A DNA stretch of 64,000 nucleotides from an uncultured Oceanobacter sp. (GCA_913061185.1 CAJXTI010000002.1:62001-126000), one strand, 5' to 3'; shown: positions 36,862 to 46,291, counted from the first letter of the stretch. Numbers and translations: made by a program. Notes: a model not told the origin generated them from the sequence alone.

Positions 36862-36942
36862 GAGTCAAGCCTCAAACGTGGTTGATGCATTCCACACTAC
36901 GTTACTCGGATATTGATCCAAAATTGATATTATTTTAGATAG

Positions 36943-36962
36943 CTATAAGTTTTACCTTATAG
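36943..36962. promoter_or_regulatory. LysR-type operator between pycA and its regulator
   Basis: CTATAAG-TTTTAC-CTTATAG is a perfect 7-bp-arm dyad of 20 bp, containing the T-N11-A form that LysR proteins bind. It lies 24 bp before the LysR start and 80 bp before pycA. Confidence 0.7.
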
Positions 36963-36985
36963 TCAGCTATTTACTCCGGTCTTAT

Positions 36986-37966
36986 ATGCCAAATTCTGTG
37001 CAACAATTGGTCAATCGATTGTCTTTCCGACAGCTGCAGGTCTTTCGGGCTGTTTATCGGCACCGCAACTACAGCAAGGCCGGGGAGCAACTGGGTTTGA
37101 CCCAGCCAGCCGTCAGCTCACAAGTACGACAATTGGAACAGGCGCTGAAGCAGCCGGTATTCGAATACGTCGGCCGCAAACTGTTCTGCACTGCCGCCGG
37201 GGAGAAATTGGCCTCCTGCATCGACGTCATTTTTGATGAACTGGGGGCGTTACAAAATCAACTGGTAATGATGGGCAATCAGGTTGCCGGTGAGCTGAAT
37301 ATTGCGGCGGTTGATACCGCTCACTGCGTGCTGCCGTATCTGTTGCAGGACTTTATGGCCAACCACCCACAAGTACGGGTGCATGTGCGGATGGTAAACC
37401 GTTCCGAGTCCATGCGACGCCTGCACGATAACACCGATCATCTGGTGGTGATGGGCATGGCTCCAGTGGATAAAACCCTGGCCACACTGCCGTTTCTGGA
37501 CAATGAGCTGATCCCGCTGGTTGCTCCCGGCCACCCGTTGCTGGCACGCCGCGAAGTGGGTATTCAGGAGTTTCTGGCGCAAGGGCTGATTATCCGCGAG
37601 GAAGAATCCGGTACCCGTCAGGCGCTGGAGCTGTGGAGTAGACAATGCCGTATTCCATTGCAACCAATCATGCAGATCGACTCCAACGACGGCCTGAAAC
37701 ACGCGGTTATCGCGGGCCTGGGAGTAACGGTATTACCGAAGCTGACGGTACTGTCGGAGTTACAGAACGGCAGTCTGAAACAACTGCCACTAGCGGGCTT
37801 TCCGTTACGCCGCTCCTGGTGTCTGGTGTACCTCAGCGACAAGCAACCGAACCCGGCGATGCGGGCCTTTGTGGATTTTGTCCAGGACAGTATCCATGCG
37901 ATCGAACAGCAATTTGCCCGCCGCTCAGCCAGCGTCAGCAGAGCAGCCCCAAGCCCGACAGACTGA
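36986..37966 (+). CDS. LysR-family regulator, likely of pyruvate carboxylase
   Basis: The 326-residue protein has the LysR winged helix-turn-helix (LSFRQLQVFRAVYRHRNYSK, GLTQPAVSSQVRQLEQAL) and a type 2 periplasmic-binding effector domain. It is divergent from pycA-pycB in the same way as the regulator of the Pseudomonas pyruvate carboxylase genes, and a perfect dyad lies between. It lacks a clear ribosome site. The C-terminal tail is Ser/Arg/Pro rich. It ends 7 bp from the end of a convergent pseudogene. Confidence 0.9.
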   Translation: MPNSVQQLVNRLSFRQLQVFRAVYRHRNYSKAGEQLGLTQPAVSSQVRQLEQALKQPVFEYVGRKLFCTAAGEKLASCIDVIFDELGALQNQLVMMGNQVAGELNIAAVDTAHCVLPYLLQDFMANHPQVRVHVRMVNRSESMRRLHDNTDHLVVMGMAPVDKTLATLPFLDNELIPLVAPGHPLLARREVGIQEFLAQGLIIREEESGTRQALELWSRQCRIPLQPIMQIDSNDGLKHAVIAGLGVTVLPKLTVLSELQNGSLKQLPLAGFPLRRSWCLVYLSDKQPNPAMRAFVDFVQDSIHAIEQQFARRSASVSRAAPSPTD

Positions 37967-37973
37967 GACTGTG

Positions 37974-38700
37974 TCAGAGGTTGAAACGCAGGAGGCCCAG
38001 CCCGAGTGAGCCAAAATATTGCACCCGTTCGACCTCGTAATCCTGATAGGTGTTGGCCAATGCGCCGCGCATACCAACAGAACCATCAAAACTGAAGCGA
38101 TACACATTCAGTGACTGTCGCACCGCAAACCAGACACCGGGACATTGCCTGATTGAATGTCATTATCGCTGTCTCGATGTCCGAGGTTTTCATAATAAAA
38201 ACCGGCTGCCAGGGCACCTGAGTACCAACGCTTGAGCAGACGAGTGCCCAGTTCTCCCCCCACGCTGATACCTTTTGACTGTAACACCCGACTGCACTCT
38301 CTCCTGGTATCAGCAGCGCGGTACAGCGTTTGACAGCTGTCAGCCCAAACATAATAGCTATTCAGTTCAACACCGACATGATTGGACAAGGCGTGCCGCA
38401 AGGACACTTTCACCCGGGATTTGCTGGAACGATCGATTTCCGCCCGCCCATGGCTGCTTCGATCGTTTGGTACAAAGCGGCTGAGAACCACACGGGTATT
38501 GTTCGGCTGCAAATGGGAGTCGATAAACCAGCGCCCCAGTGCGTGACTTTTCGTGCATATCTTGCGCGGCAACAGCCTCGCCCCCATCAGTAACAGCCGG
38601 TGTACTGGCAGTAAGTAGCAGCCTGTGTACTGGTCAACGGTAATAACGGTGCTAACAACAAGAGTGAAATCAGACGGAAACAGCGATCCAGGCAGCGCAT
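37974..38700 (-). pseudogene. Broken outer-membrane beta-barrel protein gene
   Basis: Reading leftwards from an ATG at 38700 (with AGGA site) there is a clear signal peptide (MRCLDRCFRLISLLLLAPLL). A stop then appears because a 25-bp segment (CCAGTACAC...) is present twice in tandem near 38600-38650; removing one copy restores the frame (STPAVTDGGEAVAAQDMHEK). Two more frame changes follow. The middle part reads RVKVSLRHALSNHVGVEL and WYSGALAAGFYYENLG in a second frame. After one lost base in a C-run near 38139, the end reads GVWFAVRQSLNVYRFSFDG to GLGLLRFNL in a third frame. Alternating strands and aromatic girdles suggest an outer-membrane barrel. At least three disruptions make it a pseudogene unless the assembly is faulty. 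Confidence 0.7.
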
Positions 38701-38864
38701 AATCAATCCTTTGGCAGAGAATCCACACATTTTTGCATTGGTTGATGAAGAAGTCGCTAATATTACCGGACAAGCACCCACCGGTGACCGCCGAGCAGAA
38801 TACAATCGGCTCATAATAAACACCCAGACCGGCCTCTCTCTGCCGATCACAACAGGAGCACCCC

Positions 38865-39299
38865 GTGCCAGAATTAGTCAACCAATACAGCCTGGCCTTG
38901 CAGGCCTTGATGCTGATGTTTGCCACACTGTTGGTACAAAGCCTGGTAGCCACTCTGGCGCATCGCAAACAGCCGCATTACATCCCCGGTATCGTTGACA
39001 AACAACTGAGCCATGCCTCCTTTGTGTTCCGCAGTCACCGCACCTTTATGAACTCGCTGGAGAACCTGCCAATGATGGTCGGCCCGGTACTGGTGGGCCT
39101 ACTGTCTGGATTTGATGCCGTACAACTGGGGCTGATGTGCTGGATTTACGCCATAACCCGCCTGCTGCATATGGCGCTGTATTACGCCATTGCGACCGAG
39201 AAGAATCCCAGCCCGCGCAGTTATTTTTACAGCATCGGACTGTTGGTGAACGTCATGCTAATCGTGATGGTAACGGTTCATCTGCTGACCAGCCGTTAA
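38865..39299 (+). CDS. MAPEG family membrane protein
   Basis: The 144-residue protein has four membrane helices and the MAPEG pattern (NSLENLPMMVGPVLVGLL, then a conserved R in AITRLLHMALYY). Members in bacteria are eicosanoid/glutathione-type membrane enzymes, mostly uncharacterised. The start is GTG at 38865, supported by a strong AACAGGAG site 8 bp upstream; no ATG fits. It is divergent from the outer-membrane pseudogene and convergent with a thioesterase gene. Confidence 0.85.
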   Translation: MPELVNQYSLALQALMLMFATLLVQSLVATLAHRKQPHYIPGIVDKQLSHASFVFRSHRTFMNSLENLPMMVGPVLVGLLSGFDAVQLGLMCWIYAITRLLHMALYYAIATEKNPSPRSYFYSIGLLVNVMLIVMVTVHLLTSR

Positions 39300-39332
39300 T
39301 CCACGAACAAGCTGGCGTGTATTACTGTCCGA

Positions 39333-39770
39333 TCAGGAGGAGACTTGCGGGTACAAAATCACGTTCGAACAACGAAACAAGGCGATGGTCTTGCCACTCG
39401 TCTCATCCACCACTTCGGCATCCCAGACCTGGGTGGTTTTACCCAGATGCCGCGCCGTTGCAGTACACACCACACGGCCGTCACGGGTCGTGCCGAGGTA
39501 ATTGGTTTTTAATTCGATCGTGGTGAACGACTGCCCGCCTTCCGGCAAGTGCAGTATGGTGGCATAGCCACAGGCCGTATCCGCCAGCGACACCACACTG
39601 CCGCCGTGCAAATAGCCGTTGGGTGCCAGGTGTTGCGGCGTGACATTCATGGCGGCCACCAGCCGACCTTCATCAAACGCCAGTATTTCCATGCCCAACA
39701 GGCCTGGCAGATGGCCAGCACCAAGGGTGTTTAATTGTGCCAGCGTGATCATGGGGTTTAATCGACTCAT
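39333..39770 (-). CDS. PaaI-like hotdog-fold thioesterase
   Basis: The 145-residue protein carries the hotdog signature NGYLHGGSVVSLADTACGY, with the catalytic-type Asp in LAD, followed by FTTIELKTNYLG and a closing VVDETSGKTIALFRCS. It matches the PaaI/YdiI class of acyl-CoA thioesterases acting on aromatic or related CoA esters. AGAGG precedes the ATG. It may share a transcript with the GST gene 41 bp upstream, but a tandem repeat lies between them. Substrate unknown. Confidence 0.88.
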   Translation of the reverse strand: MSRLNPMITLAQLNTLGAGHLPGLLGMEILAFDEGRLVAAMNVTPQHLAPNGYLHGGSVVSLADTACGYATILHLPEGGQSFTTIELKTNYLGTTRDGRVVCTATARHLGKTTQVWDAEVVDETSGKTIALFRCSNVILYPQVSS

Positions 39771-39782
39771 AACAGCCTCTTC

Positions 39783-39822
39783 TGGTTAACGAAATTGGTT
39801 AACGAAATTGGTTAACGGGATT
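39783..39822. repeat. 13-bp tandem repeat at the end of the GST gene
   Basis: TGGTTAACGAAAT occurs twice and a third partial copy (TGGTTAACGGGAT) covers the GST stop codon. It occupies the whole space between the GST and thioesterase genes. Confidence 0.8.
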
Positions 39823-40501
39823 GGGTATCGGGGTGGTTCAGATACACGGCAGATGGCCGCACTCGCAAGCGCTCGAGGTAATCCGCCAGCGCCGTCCCCT
39901 GTTTCATCAGCTTGCCTTCGGCATCCAGCACGGGTGCCTGGTCGGCGTAATGCAAAAATGGCGTGATCAGGGCATCGGCCATACTGTAATGCTGCCCGGC
40001 CAGCCAGCTGTGTTGATTCAGCTGCGCCTCAATAATGGCCAGAAATGCGCGGGCTGCAGGCAGGTTTTCCTGCACCCGATCCATGCGAACCTGGCCATCC
40101 TCACCTTTGGGAAATGCCAGTTCCAGTAGCAGGCCATCCATCAGGTTCTGGTTGGCGTACTGGCTGGCCACCAGTGCCCATTGATCGACCAGCGCCTTTT
40201 CGGCATGTATCAGCACCTGCTCCGGTGGTTGTGCGCCCGGTAAACCGGCCAGATAACGGCAAATCGCTGGACTCTCAAACAACACCAGATCCCGGTGCAA
40301 CAAGACCGGAATCTTCAAAAACGGGTTTAACGCCTGATGCGCTGGCGACCGAAATGCGATCGGCTCTCCTAACGGTGCCTGGGTATGAACATGAGTCAGC
40401 CCTAGTTCATCGCAGTAGATTCGAACAGCTCGTACAAATGGACTGAAATGGGCTCCGTAAAGCGTCGGTGTCTCCAGATCGGTCATCCTCAGATCAGTCA
40501 T
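39812..40501 (-). CDS. Glutathione S-transferase family protein
   Basis: The 229-residue product has the thioredoxin-like N-terminal domain (TLYGAHFSPFVRAVRIYCDE, then NPFLKIPVLLHRD and FESPAICRYLA, the glutathione-binding cis-Pro and ES motif). The C-terminal helical domain carries LAGQHYSMADALITP. The start at 40501 follows GGAGG and GAGG; a much longer upstream frame is not needed. It is divergent from a TetR gene, with a perfect 24-bp palindrome between, so electrophile- or xenobiotic-induced expression is likely. Confidence 0.9.
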   Translation of the reverse strand: MTDLRMTDLETPTLYGAHFSPFVRAVRIYCDELGLTHVHTQAPLGEPIAFRSPAHQALNPFLKIPVLLHRDLVLFESPAICRYLAGLPGAQPPEQVLIHAEKALVDQWALVASQYANQNLMDGLLLELAFPKGEDGQVRMDRVQENLPAARAFLAIIEAQLNQHSWLAGQHYSMADALITPFLHYADQAPVLDAEGKLMKQGTALADYLERLRVRPSAVYLNHPDTQSR

Positions 40502-40565
40502 ACCTCGTCCCTCCGCATGGGGTCTGAAATAAAGCATCGCTTGCATTGGCACCCTACCCCGACTC

Positions 40566-40589
40566 AAAATATGTTCAAGAACATATTTT
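40566..40589. promoter_or_regulatory. Perfect 24-bp palindrome, TetR operator
   Basis: AAAATATGTTC, two bases AA, then GAACATATTTT: a perfect inverted repeat with 11-bp arms ending 11 bp before the TetR start and 65 bp before the GST start. Its length and place are those of a TetR operator controlling both genes. Confidence 0.85.
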
Positions 40590-40600
40590 AGGAGCCAACC

Positions 40601-41176
40601 ATGGCCTGGAGTCCGGAACACAAACAACAGAGCCGCGAGCGTATCCTCAAGGCCGCCTCCCGGCTGTTTGCCGCCAGAGGCTTCGAACAAACCGGTATTG
40701 ATCAGGTCATGGCCGCCGCCGATATGACCCGAGGGGCGTTTTACAGCCATTTCAAATCCAAAGCCGAGTTGTACACGGAAGCCATGACTTGGGCAGGAAT
40801 ACGCCGCTTTCGTTATGCCCTTGGTGCCGATAGCGCAGACCAACCGACCGTCGATAGCGCCCCGCCTAGTCTGAACCGCCTGGTTGAGACCTACCTCAGC
40901 GAAGAGCACATCAGTGGCCAGCACGGCGGCTGCCCGATGGCTTTTCTGGTCACCGATATTGCCCAGCGCGACGAACCGGTACGCAGCTGTTACACCCGTT
41001 TGTTAAAAGGCATGCTGGGGAAAATGTCGGAAGTGGCACAGGTCGATCGACCACAAGTTTTGCAAAATATGGTGATGATGATTGGTGGTGTCGCCATTGC
41101 CCGAGCAGTGAACGACCCCGAGCTGCAACAAGAGTTACTGAACGCTTGTAAGACCGGCATCCAGGATAACCTCTAG
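40601..41176 (+). CDS. TetR/AcrR-family regulator
   Basis: The 191-residue protein has a TetR helix-turn-helix (SRERILKAASRLFAARGFEQ, GIDQVMAAADMTRGAFYSHF) and a C-terminal ligand domain of the kind found in regulators of xenobiotic or aldehyde genes (CPMAFLVTDIAQRDEPVR). The space before its ATG is filled by the palindrome, so it should repress itself and the divergent GST. A flavin-dependent oxidoreductase gene and an MBL hydrolase gene follow on the same strand and may also be targets. Confidence 0.9.
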   Translation: MAWSPEHKQQSRERILKAASRLFAARGFEQTGIDQVMAAADMTRGAFYSHFKSKAELYTEAMTWAGIRRFRYALGADSADQPTVDSAPPSLNRLVETYLSEEHISGQHGGCPMAFLVTDIAQRDEPVRSCYTRLLKGMLGKMSEVAQVDRPQVLQNMVMMIGGVAIARAVNDPELQQELLNACKTGIQDNL

Positions 41177-41304
41177 AGGCTGCAACACTCCGTACCAAAC
41201 CGCCCCCTGTTGTTGCCGCAACAAGCATGACAGCATGGCAATTCAACCGATTGATTGTTGCTGGTTTTTATCGACGGCTCTACCCCAAACTGAACGAGGC
41301 CACC

Positions 41305-42306
41305 ATGTCATTGCTTGCTGATACCCCACTCTCATTACTGGAACTGGCCACCGTCCCGCAAGGCTCAGATATTCCCCAAACCCTTCAGCACATGCTGGAA
41401 CACGCCCGCCATGCGGATCAATTGGGGTTCAAACGTCTGTGGCTGGCGGAACACCACAATATGGCAGGTATTGCCAGCTCCGCCACCTCGGTACTGGTTG
41501 GTCAGATAGCGGCTCAGACCCAACAGATCAGAGTCGGCTCCGGCGGTGTCATGCTGCCTAATCATGCACCCCTGGTGATTGCCGAACAGTTTGGCACCCT
41601 GGCATCGTTGTATCCGGATCGTATTGACCTCGGCCTTGGTCGTGCCCCCGGTACCGACCCCATCACCAGCCGGGCGTTACGCCGCGACGACATGCGCGCC
41701 GAACAATTCCCCGCCGAAGTCGCCGAGCTACAACGACTGTTAGGTGATGATACTTCCGGCAAGCGGGTCAAAGCCTATCCAGGCAGTGGAACCCATGTGC
41801 CCATCTGGCTGCTGGGTTCCAGCTTGTTCAGTGCACAGCTGGCCGCTCACAGAGGCCTGCCCTATGCCTTTGCAGCCCATTTTGCCCCACGCTACCTGCA
41901 TGAAGCACTGGCCCTGTACCAGCAACAATTCCGTCCTTCTGAACAGCTGTCCGAACCTTATGCGATTGCCACCATTCCCCTGATTGCCGCCGCCAGCGAT
42001 AAAGAAGCCCATTACCTTGCCACCAGCAGCCAGCAACGGGTGATGGCGCTGATGAGTGGCCAACCGCTGTTCTTGCCGCCACCCGTAGCCAATATGGATG
42101 AACTCTGGGACATCCCGATGCAAGCCCAGGTGCAATCCTTTCTTGCCATGGCAGTGGTGGGCGGCCCGGCAACGTTGACATTCAAACTGGAAGCGCTGGT
42201 GAAAGAGTTGGGCGTGAATGAACTGATGTTTACCAACGACATTTACGATCGGCAAAAGCGACTGGATGCGCTGGAGATTGTGATGGACGCTGTTGTCGGC
42301 AACTGA
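41305..42306 (+). CDS. LLM-class (luciferase-like) flavin-dependent oxidoreductase
   Basis: The 333-residue protein is a luciferase-like monooxygenase. It has HARHADQLGFKRLWLAEHHN near the N-terminus, then GGVMLPNHAPLVIAEQFG and YPDRIDLGLGRAPGTDP, which mark the MsnO8/LLM subgroup. It would use reduced flavin (FMNH2) to oxidise an unknown substrate. The start at 41305 follows GAGG; a frame from 41227 would add 26 residues. It lies 128 bp after the TetR gene. No flavin reductase gene is beside it. Confidence 0.9.
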   Translation: MSLLADTPLSLLELATVPQGSDIPQTLQHMLEHARHADQLGFKRLWLAEHHNMAGIASSATSVLVGQIAAQTQQIRVGSGGVMLPNHAPLVIAEQFGTLASLYPDRIDLGLGRAPGTDPITSRALRRDDMRAEQFPAEVAELQRLLGDDTSGKRVKAYPGSGTHVPIWLLGSSLFSAQLAAHRGLPYAFAAHFAPRYLHEALALYQQQFRPSEQLSEPYAIATIPLIAAASDKEAHYLATSSQQRVMALMSGQPLFLPPPVANMDELWDIPMQAQVQSFLAMAVVGGPATLTFKLEALVKELGVNELMFTNDIYDRQKRLDALEIVMDAVVGN

Positions 42307-42503
42307 CTGGCGGTTCTGCAATAACACCACGATCTCTCGTGGCGAGTCCAATTATTCCACATGAAACCGCTGTCGGCATAAACACAGCCAAAGCCAGAAG
42401 AAAACGTCCCGTGGATCCTTCGTCTGGTTGCGGCTTGCCAACACTGCTGATGTACTGACAATAAGACCGTTCCTACTGACGACCAAACAACCAGAGGTGC
42501 CTG

Positions 42504-43490
42504 ATGACAACAATAACCACCAATCTGCCTACCCCTTATCCACCAGCCATCGTCCATCCCCACGGTATCTGGCAGCTGGATGCCGACTACGTCACCCCTG
42601 GTGTAGCCAGCGTTTATGTGATTCGTCAGGGTGAGCGCCTGGCCATTATAGAAACCGGCACCGCCTACACCGTTCCCCACATACTTGATCATATTGCCGC
42701 CCTGGGCCTGACTCCGGAACAGGTCGATTATGTGATTCCGACCCATGTCCATCTCGATCATGCCGCCGGCGCTGGCAAACTGATGGCTGAGTGCCCGAAT
42801 GCCCGTCTGGTGATTCACCCTCGGGGCGCAGCCCATATGATTGATCCCTCCAAACTGGAGGCCGGAACCCGTGCAGTGTATGGCGATGAACGATACGACT
42901 CATTGTATGGCGCACTGATACCGATCGCTGCCGAACGGGTGATAGAAGCTGCAGATGCGTTTACACTCGATTTTAACGGCCGTACCCTCACCTTCCTCGA
43001 TACACAAGGGCACGCCAAACACCATTTTTGTGTTCTCGACAGTGGCAGCAACAGCATCTTTACCGGCGACACCTTCGGCGTCTCTTACCGTATGTTTGAT
43101 AACGATGCAGGTGAGAATCTGTTATTCGTCACCACCACGCCCATACACTTCGACCCCGAAGCCATGCGTGCCAGCATCCTGCGCCTGGCCGGATTAAAGC
43201 CGGAATTTATGTACCTGACCCACTACGGTGCCATTCGGCCCACAGAGCATAATGTTCAGCAGCTACTCGACTCTCTCGATACGGTAGTGGCTATCGCTGA
43301 ACAACAACAGACACCCGTAGAAGGGCGCCTACAACGCATCACCGACAGTTTGGCCGCCTGGTTATTGGAACGGGTACAACAGGTTAATCCCGCATTCGAT
43401 ATAACACTGGCCAAACAGTGGCTGGCAACCGATGCCAATCTGAATGCCCAGGGGTTGGAAGTGTGGCTGACGAAAAAAAGTCAGGCATGA
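42504..43490 (+). CDS. MBL-fold metallo-hydrolase
   Basis: The 328-residue protein has the metallo-beta-lactamase metal motif HVHLDHAAG, a later His (GHAKHHFCV) and the FTGDTFGVSY Asp, so both metal sites look intact. It resembles the glyoxalase II-like/flavoprotein-type hydrolases. AGAGG precedes the ATG. It ends with a strong terminator shared with the convergent ahpF. Substrate not deducible. Confidence 0.9.
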   Translation: MTTITTNLPTPYPPAIVHPHGIWQLDADYVTPGVASVYVIRQGERLAIIETGTAYTVPHILDHIAALGLTPEQVDYVIPTHVHLDHAAGAGKLMAECPNARLVIHPRGAAHMIDPSKLEAGTRAVYGDERYDSLYGALIPIAAERVIEAADAFTLDFNGRTLTFLDTQGHAKHHFCVLDSGSNSIFTGDTFGVSYRMFDNDAGENLLFVTTTPIHFDPEAMRASILRLAGLKPEFMYLTHYGAIRPTEHNVQQLLDSLDTVVAIAEQQQTPVEGRLQRITDSLAAWLLERVQQVNPAFDITLAKQWLATDANLNAQGLEVWLTKKSQA

Positions 43491-43519
43491 CCAACAGATC
43501 GAGATTTAGACCGATCAAT

Positions 43520-43553
43520 AAAAAAGCCACCGTATCGCTACGGTGGCTTTTTT
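43520..43553. terminator. Bidirectional terminator between MBL hydrolase and ahpF
   Basis: AAAAAAGCCACCGTA and TACGGTGGCTTTTTT pair over 15 bp with a TCGC loop. GC-rich core with A and T tracts on the two sides makes it a classical two-way terminator. Confidence 0.95.
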
Positions 43554-43583
43554 CTGCTAATAACCGGCCTGTGGCGGCCTGAC

Positions 43584-45146
43584 TCAGTTACGAATCAGAT
43601 AATCAAACGCCCCCAGTGCGGCGGTCGCTCCGGCACCCATGGAGATGATGATCTGCTTGAACGGCACGGTGGTGACGTCTCCGGCAGCAAACACTCCTGG
43701 CATACTGGTCTGACCACGGCTATCAATCACGATCTCACCACGGTTGCTGAGTTCGAGACTGTTTTTCAGGAAATCGCTGTTCGGTACCAGACCAATCTGG
43801 ACGAAGATCCCGGCTACGTCTAACAGGTGTTCTTCATCGTTGCGGCGATTCTTGTATTTCAGACCAATCACCTTGTTGCCGTCGCCTATCACTTCTGTGG
43901 TCATGGCTTCCTTGATGATGGTGACGTTGGCCAGCGATTCGGCTTTTTTCACCAGCACAGCGTCGGCACGCAGGGTGTCGGCAAATTCCAGTACGGTCAC
44001 GTGTTCAACGATACCGGCGAGGTCAATCGCGGCTTCGATACCGGAGTTACCACCACCAATCACGGCCACCGGCTTGCCTTTGAACAGCGGGCCATCACAG
44101 TGCGGGCAGAACGCCACGCCTTTGGTTTTGTACTGGTCTTCACCCGGTACATTCATTTCGCGCCAGCGGGCACCGGTCGCCAGGATGACGGCTTTGGCGG
44201 TTAATATTGCGCCGTTTTCCAGTTCAACCTGCTTGATCTTTTTGCCATCAGCACCGTCTATCTCGCGGATATTGACGGCGCGCTGGTTGGTCATCACGTC
44301 AATATCGTATTCCTTGACGTGTTCTTCCAGCCCGGCGACGAGTCGTGGGCCATCGGTCGCCTTGACGGAGATAAAGTTCTCGATCGCCATGGTATCCATC
44401 ACCTGACCACCAAAACGGTCGGCCACGATACCGGTACGAATACCTTTACGGGCGGTATAAATGGCAGCCGACGCACCGGCTGGGCCACCCCCCACCACCA
44501 GCACATCAAACGGTGCCTTGGCAGCCAGTTCAGCGGCTTTTTTCTCTTCGGCGCTATCGTCAACCTTGTTGAGGATTTCTTCCAGCGTCATGCGGCCATT
44601 ACCAAACGGTTCGCCATTCAGCATCAGCGTCGGCACCGCCATAATGCCCAGCTCTTCCACTTCTTTAGGGAAGACGCCACCATCAATCATGGTTGCGGTC
44701 ACATTCGGGTTCAGTACCGCCATCAGGTTAATGGCCTGCACCACGTCCGGGCAGTTGTGGCACGACAGCGAAATGTACACTTCGAAGTTCAGAGATTTGG
44801 AGAGACCTTTGGCCTGTTGCTGTAATTCCGCTTTTTCCTTGCTCGGGTAGCCACCGGCTTGCAGTAAGGCCAGCACCAACGAGGTGAACTCGTGGCCCAT
44901 CGGCACACCGGCAAAGGTGACACGGGCTGGCTCGCCTTCCGGGCCAACCGCCATACGTGGCACTCGGCCCGCGTCATCAGTTTTGATGGTCAGGGCAATA
45001 TTCCCTGACATGTCAGAAATTTCACGCGCCAGTTCTTCCAGTTCTTTGGACTTGGGCGTTTCGTTTACAGACACCGTCAACTCAATCGGACGAACGATTT
45101 TCTGAAGATAGGTGCCCAGTTGTTGTTTCATGTTGGTATCTAACAT
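43584..45146 (-). CDS. ahpF: Alkyl hydroperoxide reductase, flavoprotein subunit F
   Basis: The 520-residue flavoprotein reduces AhpC using NADH. The N-terminal double thioredoxin fold has the redox pair C129/C132 (SCHNCPD), at the same positions as in E. coli AhpF. The C-terminal thioredoxin-reductase part has [17 protein letters not shown], the second pair in [23 protein letters not shown] and [14 protein letters not shown]. It starts [10 protein letters not shown] as in the enterobacterial protein. It is separated from ahpC by 325 bp holding hairpins and a repeat element, so it may have its own promoter. Confidence 0.97.
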   Translation of the reverse strand: MLDTNMKQQLGTYLQKIVRPIELTVSVNETPKSKELEELAREISDMSGNIALTIKTDDAGRVPRMAVGPEGEPARVTFAGVPMGHEFTSLVLALLQAGGYPSKEKAELQQQAKGLSKSLNFEVYISLSCHNCPDVVQAINLMAVLNPNVTATMIDGGVFPKEVEELGIMAVPTLMLNGEPFGNGRMTLEEILNKVDDSAEEKKAAELAAKAPFDVLVVGGGPAGASAAIYTARKGIRTGIVADRFGGQVMDTMAIENFISVKATDGPRLVAGLEEHVKEYDIDVMTNQRAVNIREIDGADGKKIKQVELENGAILTAKAVILATGARWREMNVPGEDQYKTKGVAFCPHCDGPLFKGKPVAVIGGGNSGIEAAIDLAGIVEHVTVLEFADTLRADAVLVKKAESLANVTIIKEAMTTEVIGDGNKVIGLKYKNRRNDEEHLLDVAGIFVQIGLVPNSDFLKNSLELSNRGEIVIDSRGQTSMPGVFAAGDVTTVPFKQIIISMGAGATAALGAFDYLIRN

Positions 45147-45253
45147 AAATCACCATCCGGATTGAATTGAGTTAAAAATTTGCGAGTCTCTACCCACTAT
45201 CAAGATCCACAGTGAGATAAATCGCCATGGGGTGGGTAAAAAATCAAGGCTGG

Positions 45254-45298
45254 GGGGTTCCAAAGCTGGCCCGGAACCCCTGGTGGGCAAGACCCACC
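45254..45298. terminator. Two hairpins downstream of ahpC
   Basis: GGGGTTCC/GGAACCCC (8 bp, loop 11) at 45254-45280 and GGTGGG/CCCACC (6 bp) at 45282-45298 follow one another in the ahpC-ahpF space. They may attenuate read-through from ahpC into ahpF. Confidence 0.5.
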
Positions 45299-45375
45299 CT
45301 GTAACGCTGCATCGATGAGGATAACCTTGGGTTGACCTGCGACCCGAAGCATCGGTGAGGCAGGTCAGGCAAGGC

Positions 45376-45435
45376 GGAATCAAGCGAGAAAGCCGAGTTT
45401 ACGAGTCTGTAAATGAGCATTTCGAGCCTGATTCC
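45376..45435. repeat. 60-bp imperfect palindrome, likely dispersed intergenic element
   Basis: Arms GGAATCAAGCGAGAAA and TTTCGAGCCTGATTCC match at 13 of 16 positions when inverted, around an inner GTTTAC...GTAAAT. The direct repeat AACGCTGCAT lies at 45303 and 45436. I recall similar GTTTAC-N-GTAAATGAGCATT units between genes of marine gammaproteobacteria; copy number here is unknown. Confidence 0.55.
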
Positions 45436-45471
45436 AACGCTGCATGAGCAACGCAGTCAACTTCGATCAGT

Positions 45472-46029
45472 TTAGATTTTGCCAACCAGATCGAGAGACG
45501 GAGCCAGTGTCGCTTCGCCTTCTTTCCACTTGGCTGGGCATACTTCACCTGGGTGAGATGCGACGTACTGAGCCGCTTTCACTTTACGCATCAGGTCGTC
45601 TGCATCACGGCCAATGCCTTCAGCAGTGATTTCCATTGCCTGAATCACACCTTCTGGATCAATCAGGAAGGTAGCGCGATCTGCCAGGCCCTGGCCTTCA
45701 CGCAGTACACCGAAGTTGCTGGTGATGGTGGCAGTCTGGTCGCCGACCATGTAGTAGTTGATTTTGCCGATAGCTTCGGAAGTGTCGTGCCATGCTTTGT
45801 GACAGAAGTGAGTGTCGGTAGATACCGAGAACACTTCTACGCCCAGCTTTTGCAGTTCGTCGTACTTGCTGGCCAGGTCTTCCAGTTCGGTTGGGCATAC
45901 GAAGGTGAAGTCGGCTGGGTAGAAAAAGAATACTGCCCACTTGCCTTTCACATCGGCTTCAGTGATATCTACGAATTCACCGTTTTTGAAAGCGGTCGCT
46001 GCAAATGGCTTGATTTCAGTGTTGATCAT
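45472..46029 (-). CDS. ahpC: Alkyl hydroperoxide reductase peroxiredoxin subunit C
   Basis: The 185-residue typical 2-Cys peroxiredoxin reduces hydrogen peroxide and organic peroxides. The peroxidatic Cys is C45 in DFTFVCPTE and the resolving Cys is C164 in GEVCPAKW. Length and both motifs match enterobacterial AhpC, and AhpF as its reductase lies just downstream. A weak ATAG-like OxyR pattern is present at about 46097-46130 (ATAG, TGAT, AAGG at 11-bp steps), but it is far from the consensus. Confidence 0.97.
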   Translation of the reverse strand: MINTEIKPFAATAFKNGEFVDITEADVKGKWAVFFFYPADFTFVCPTELEDLASKYDELQKLGVEVFSVSTDTHFCHKAWHDTSEAIGKINYYMVGDQTATITSNFGVLREGQGLADRATFLIDPEGVIQAMEITAEGIGRDADDLMRKVKAAQYVASHPGEVCPAKWKEGEATLAPSLDLVGKI

Positions 46030-46291
46030 CGTTGTTACTCCATGGAGTGAATGTGATGTGACTGGGAACGAGATTGATAATGCGCGTTTTCAGATCATAG
46101 ATTAAATTGATCTTTTATAAGGGGGTCATAGTCATTACTGATCGACCGATGTGGCAATCAGGATCATAAATAACCCCGAGAGAAAATAGGGTTATCCGTC
46201 AGCAGATGTCAACTGCTGTCCATCCGTCTGTTGCCAGCACTCAAGAATACCGGCCTCGCAGATCTCGAATCGAGCGGCTCAAGCACACCGG

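Noticed and set aside
46097-46130. OxyR site upstream of ahpC
   Set aside because: Only scattered matches to the ATAG-N7-CTAT spacing; too weak to list as a feature.
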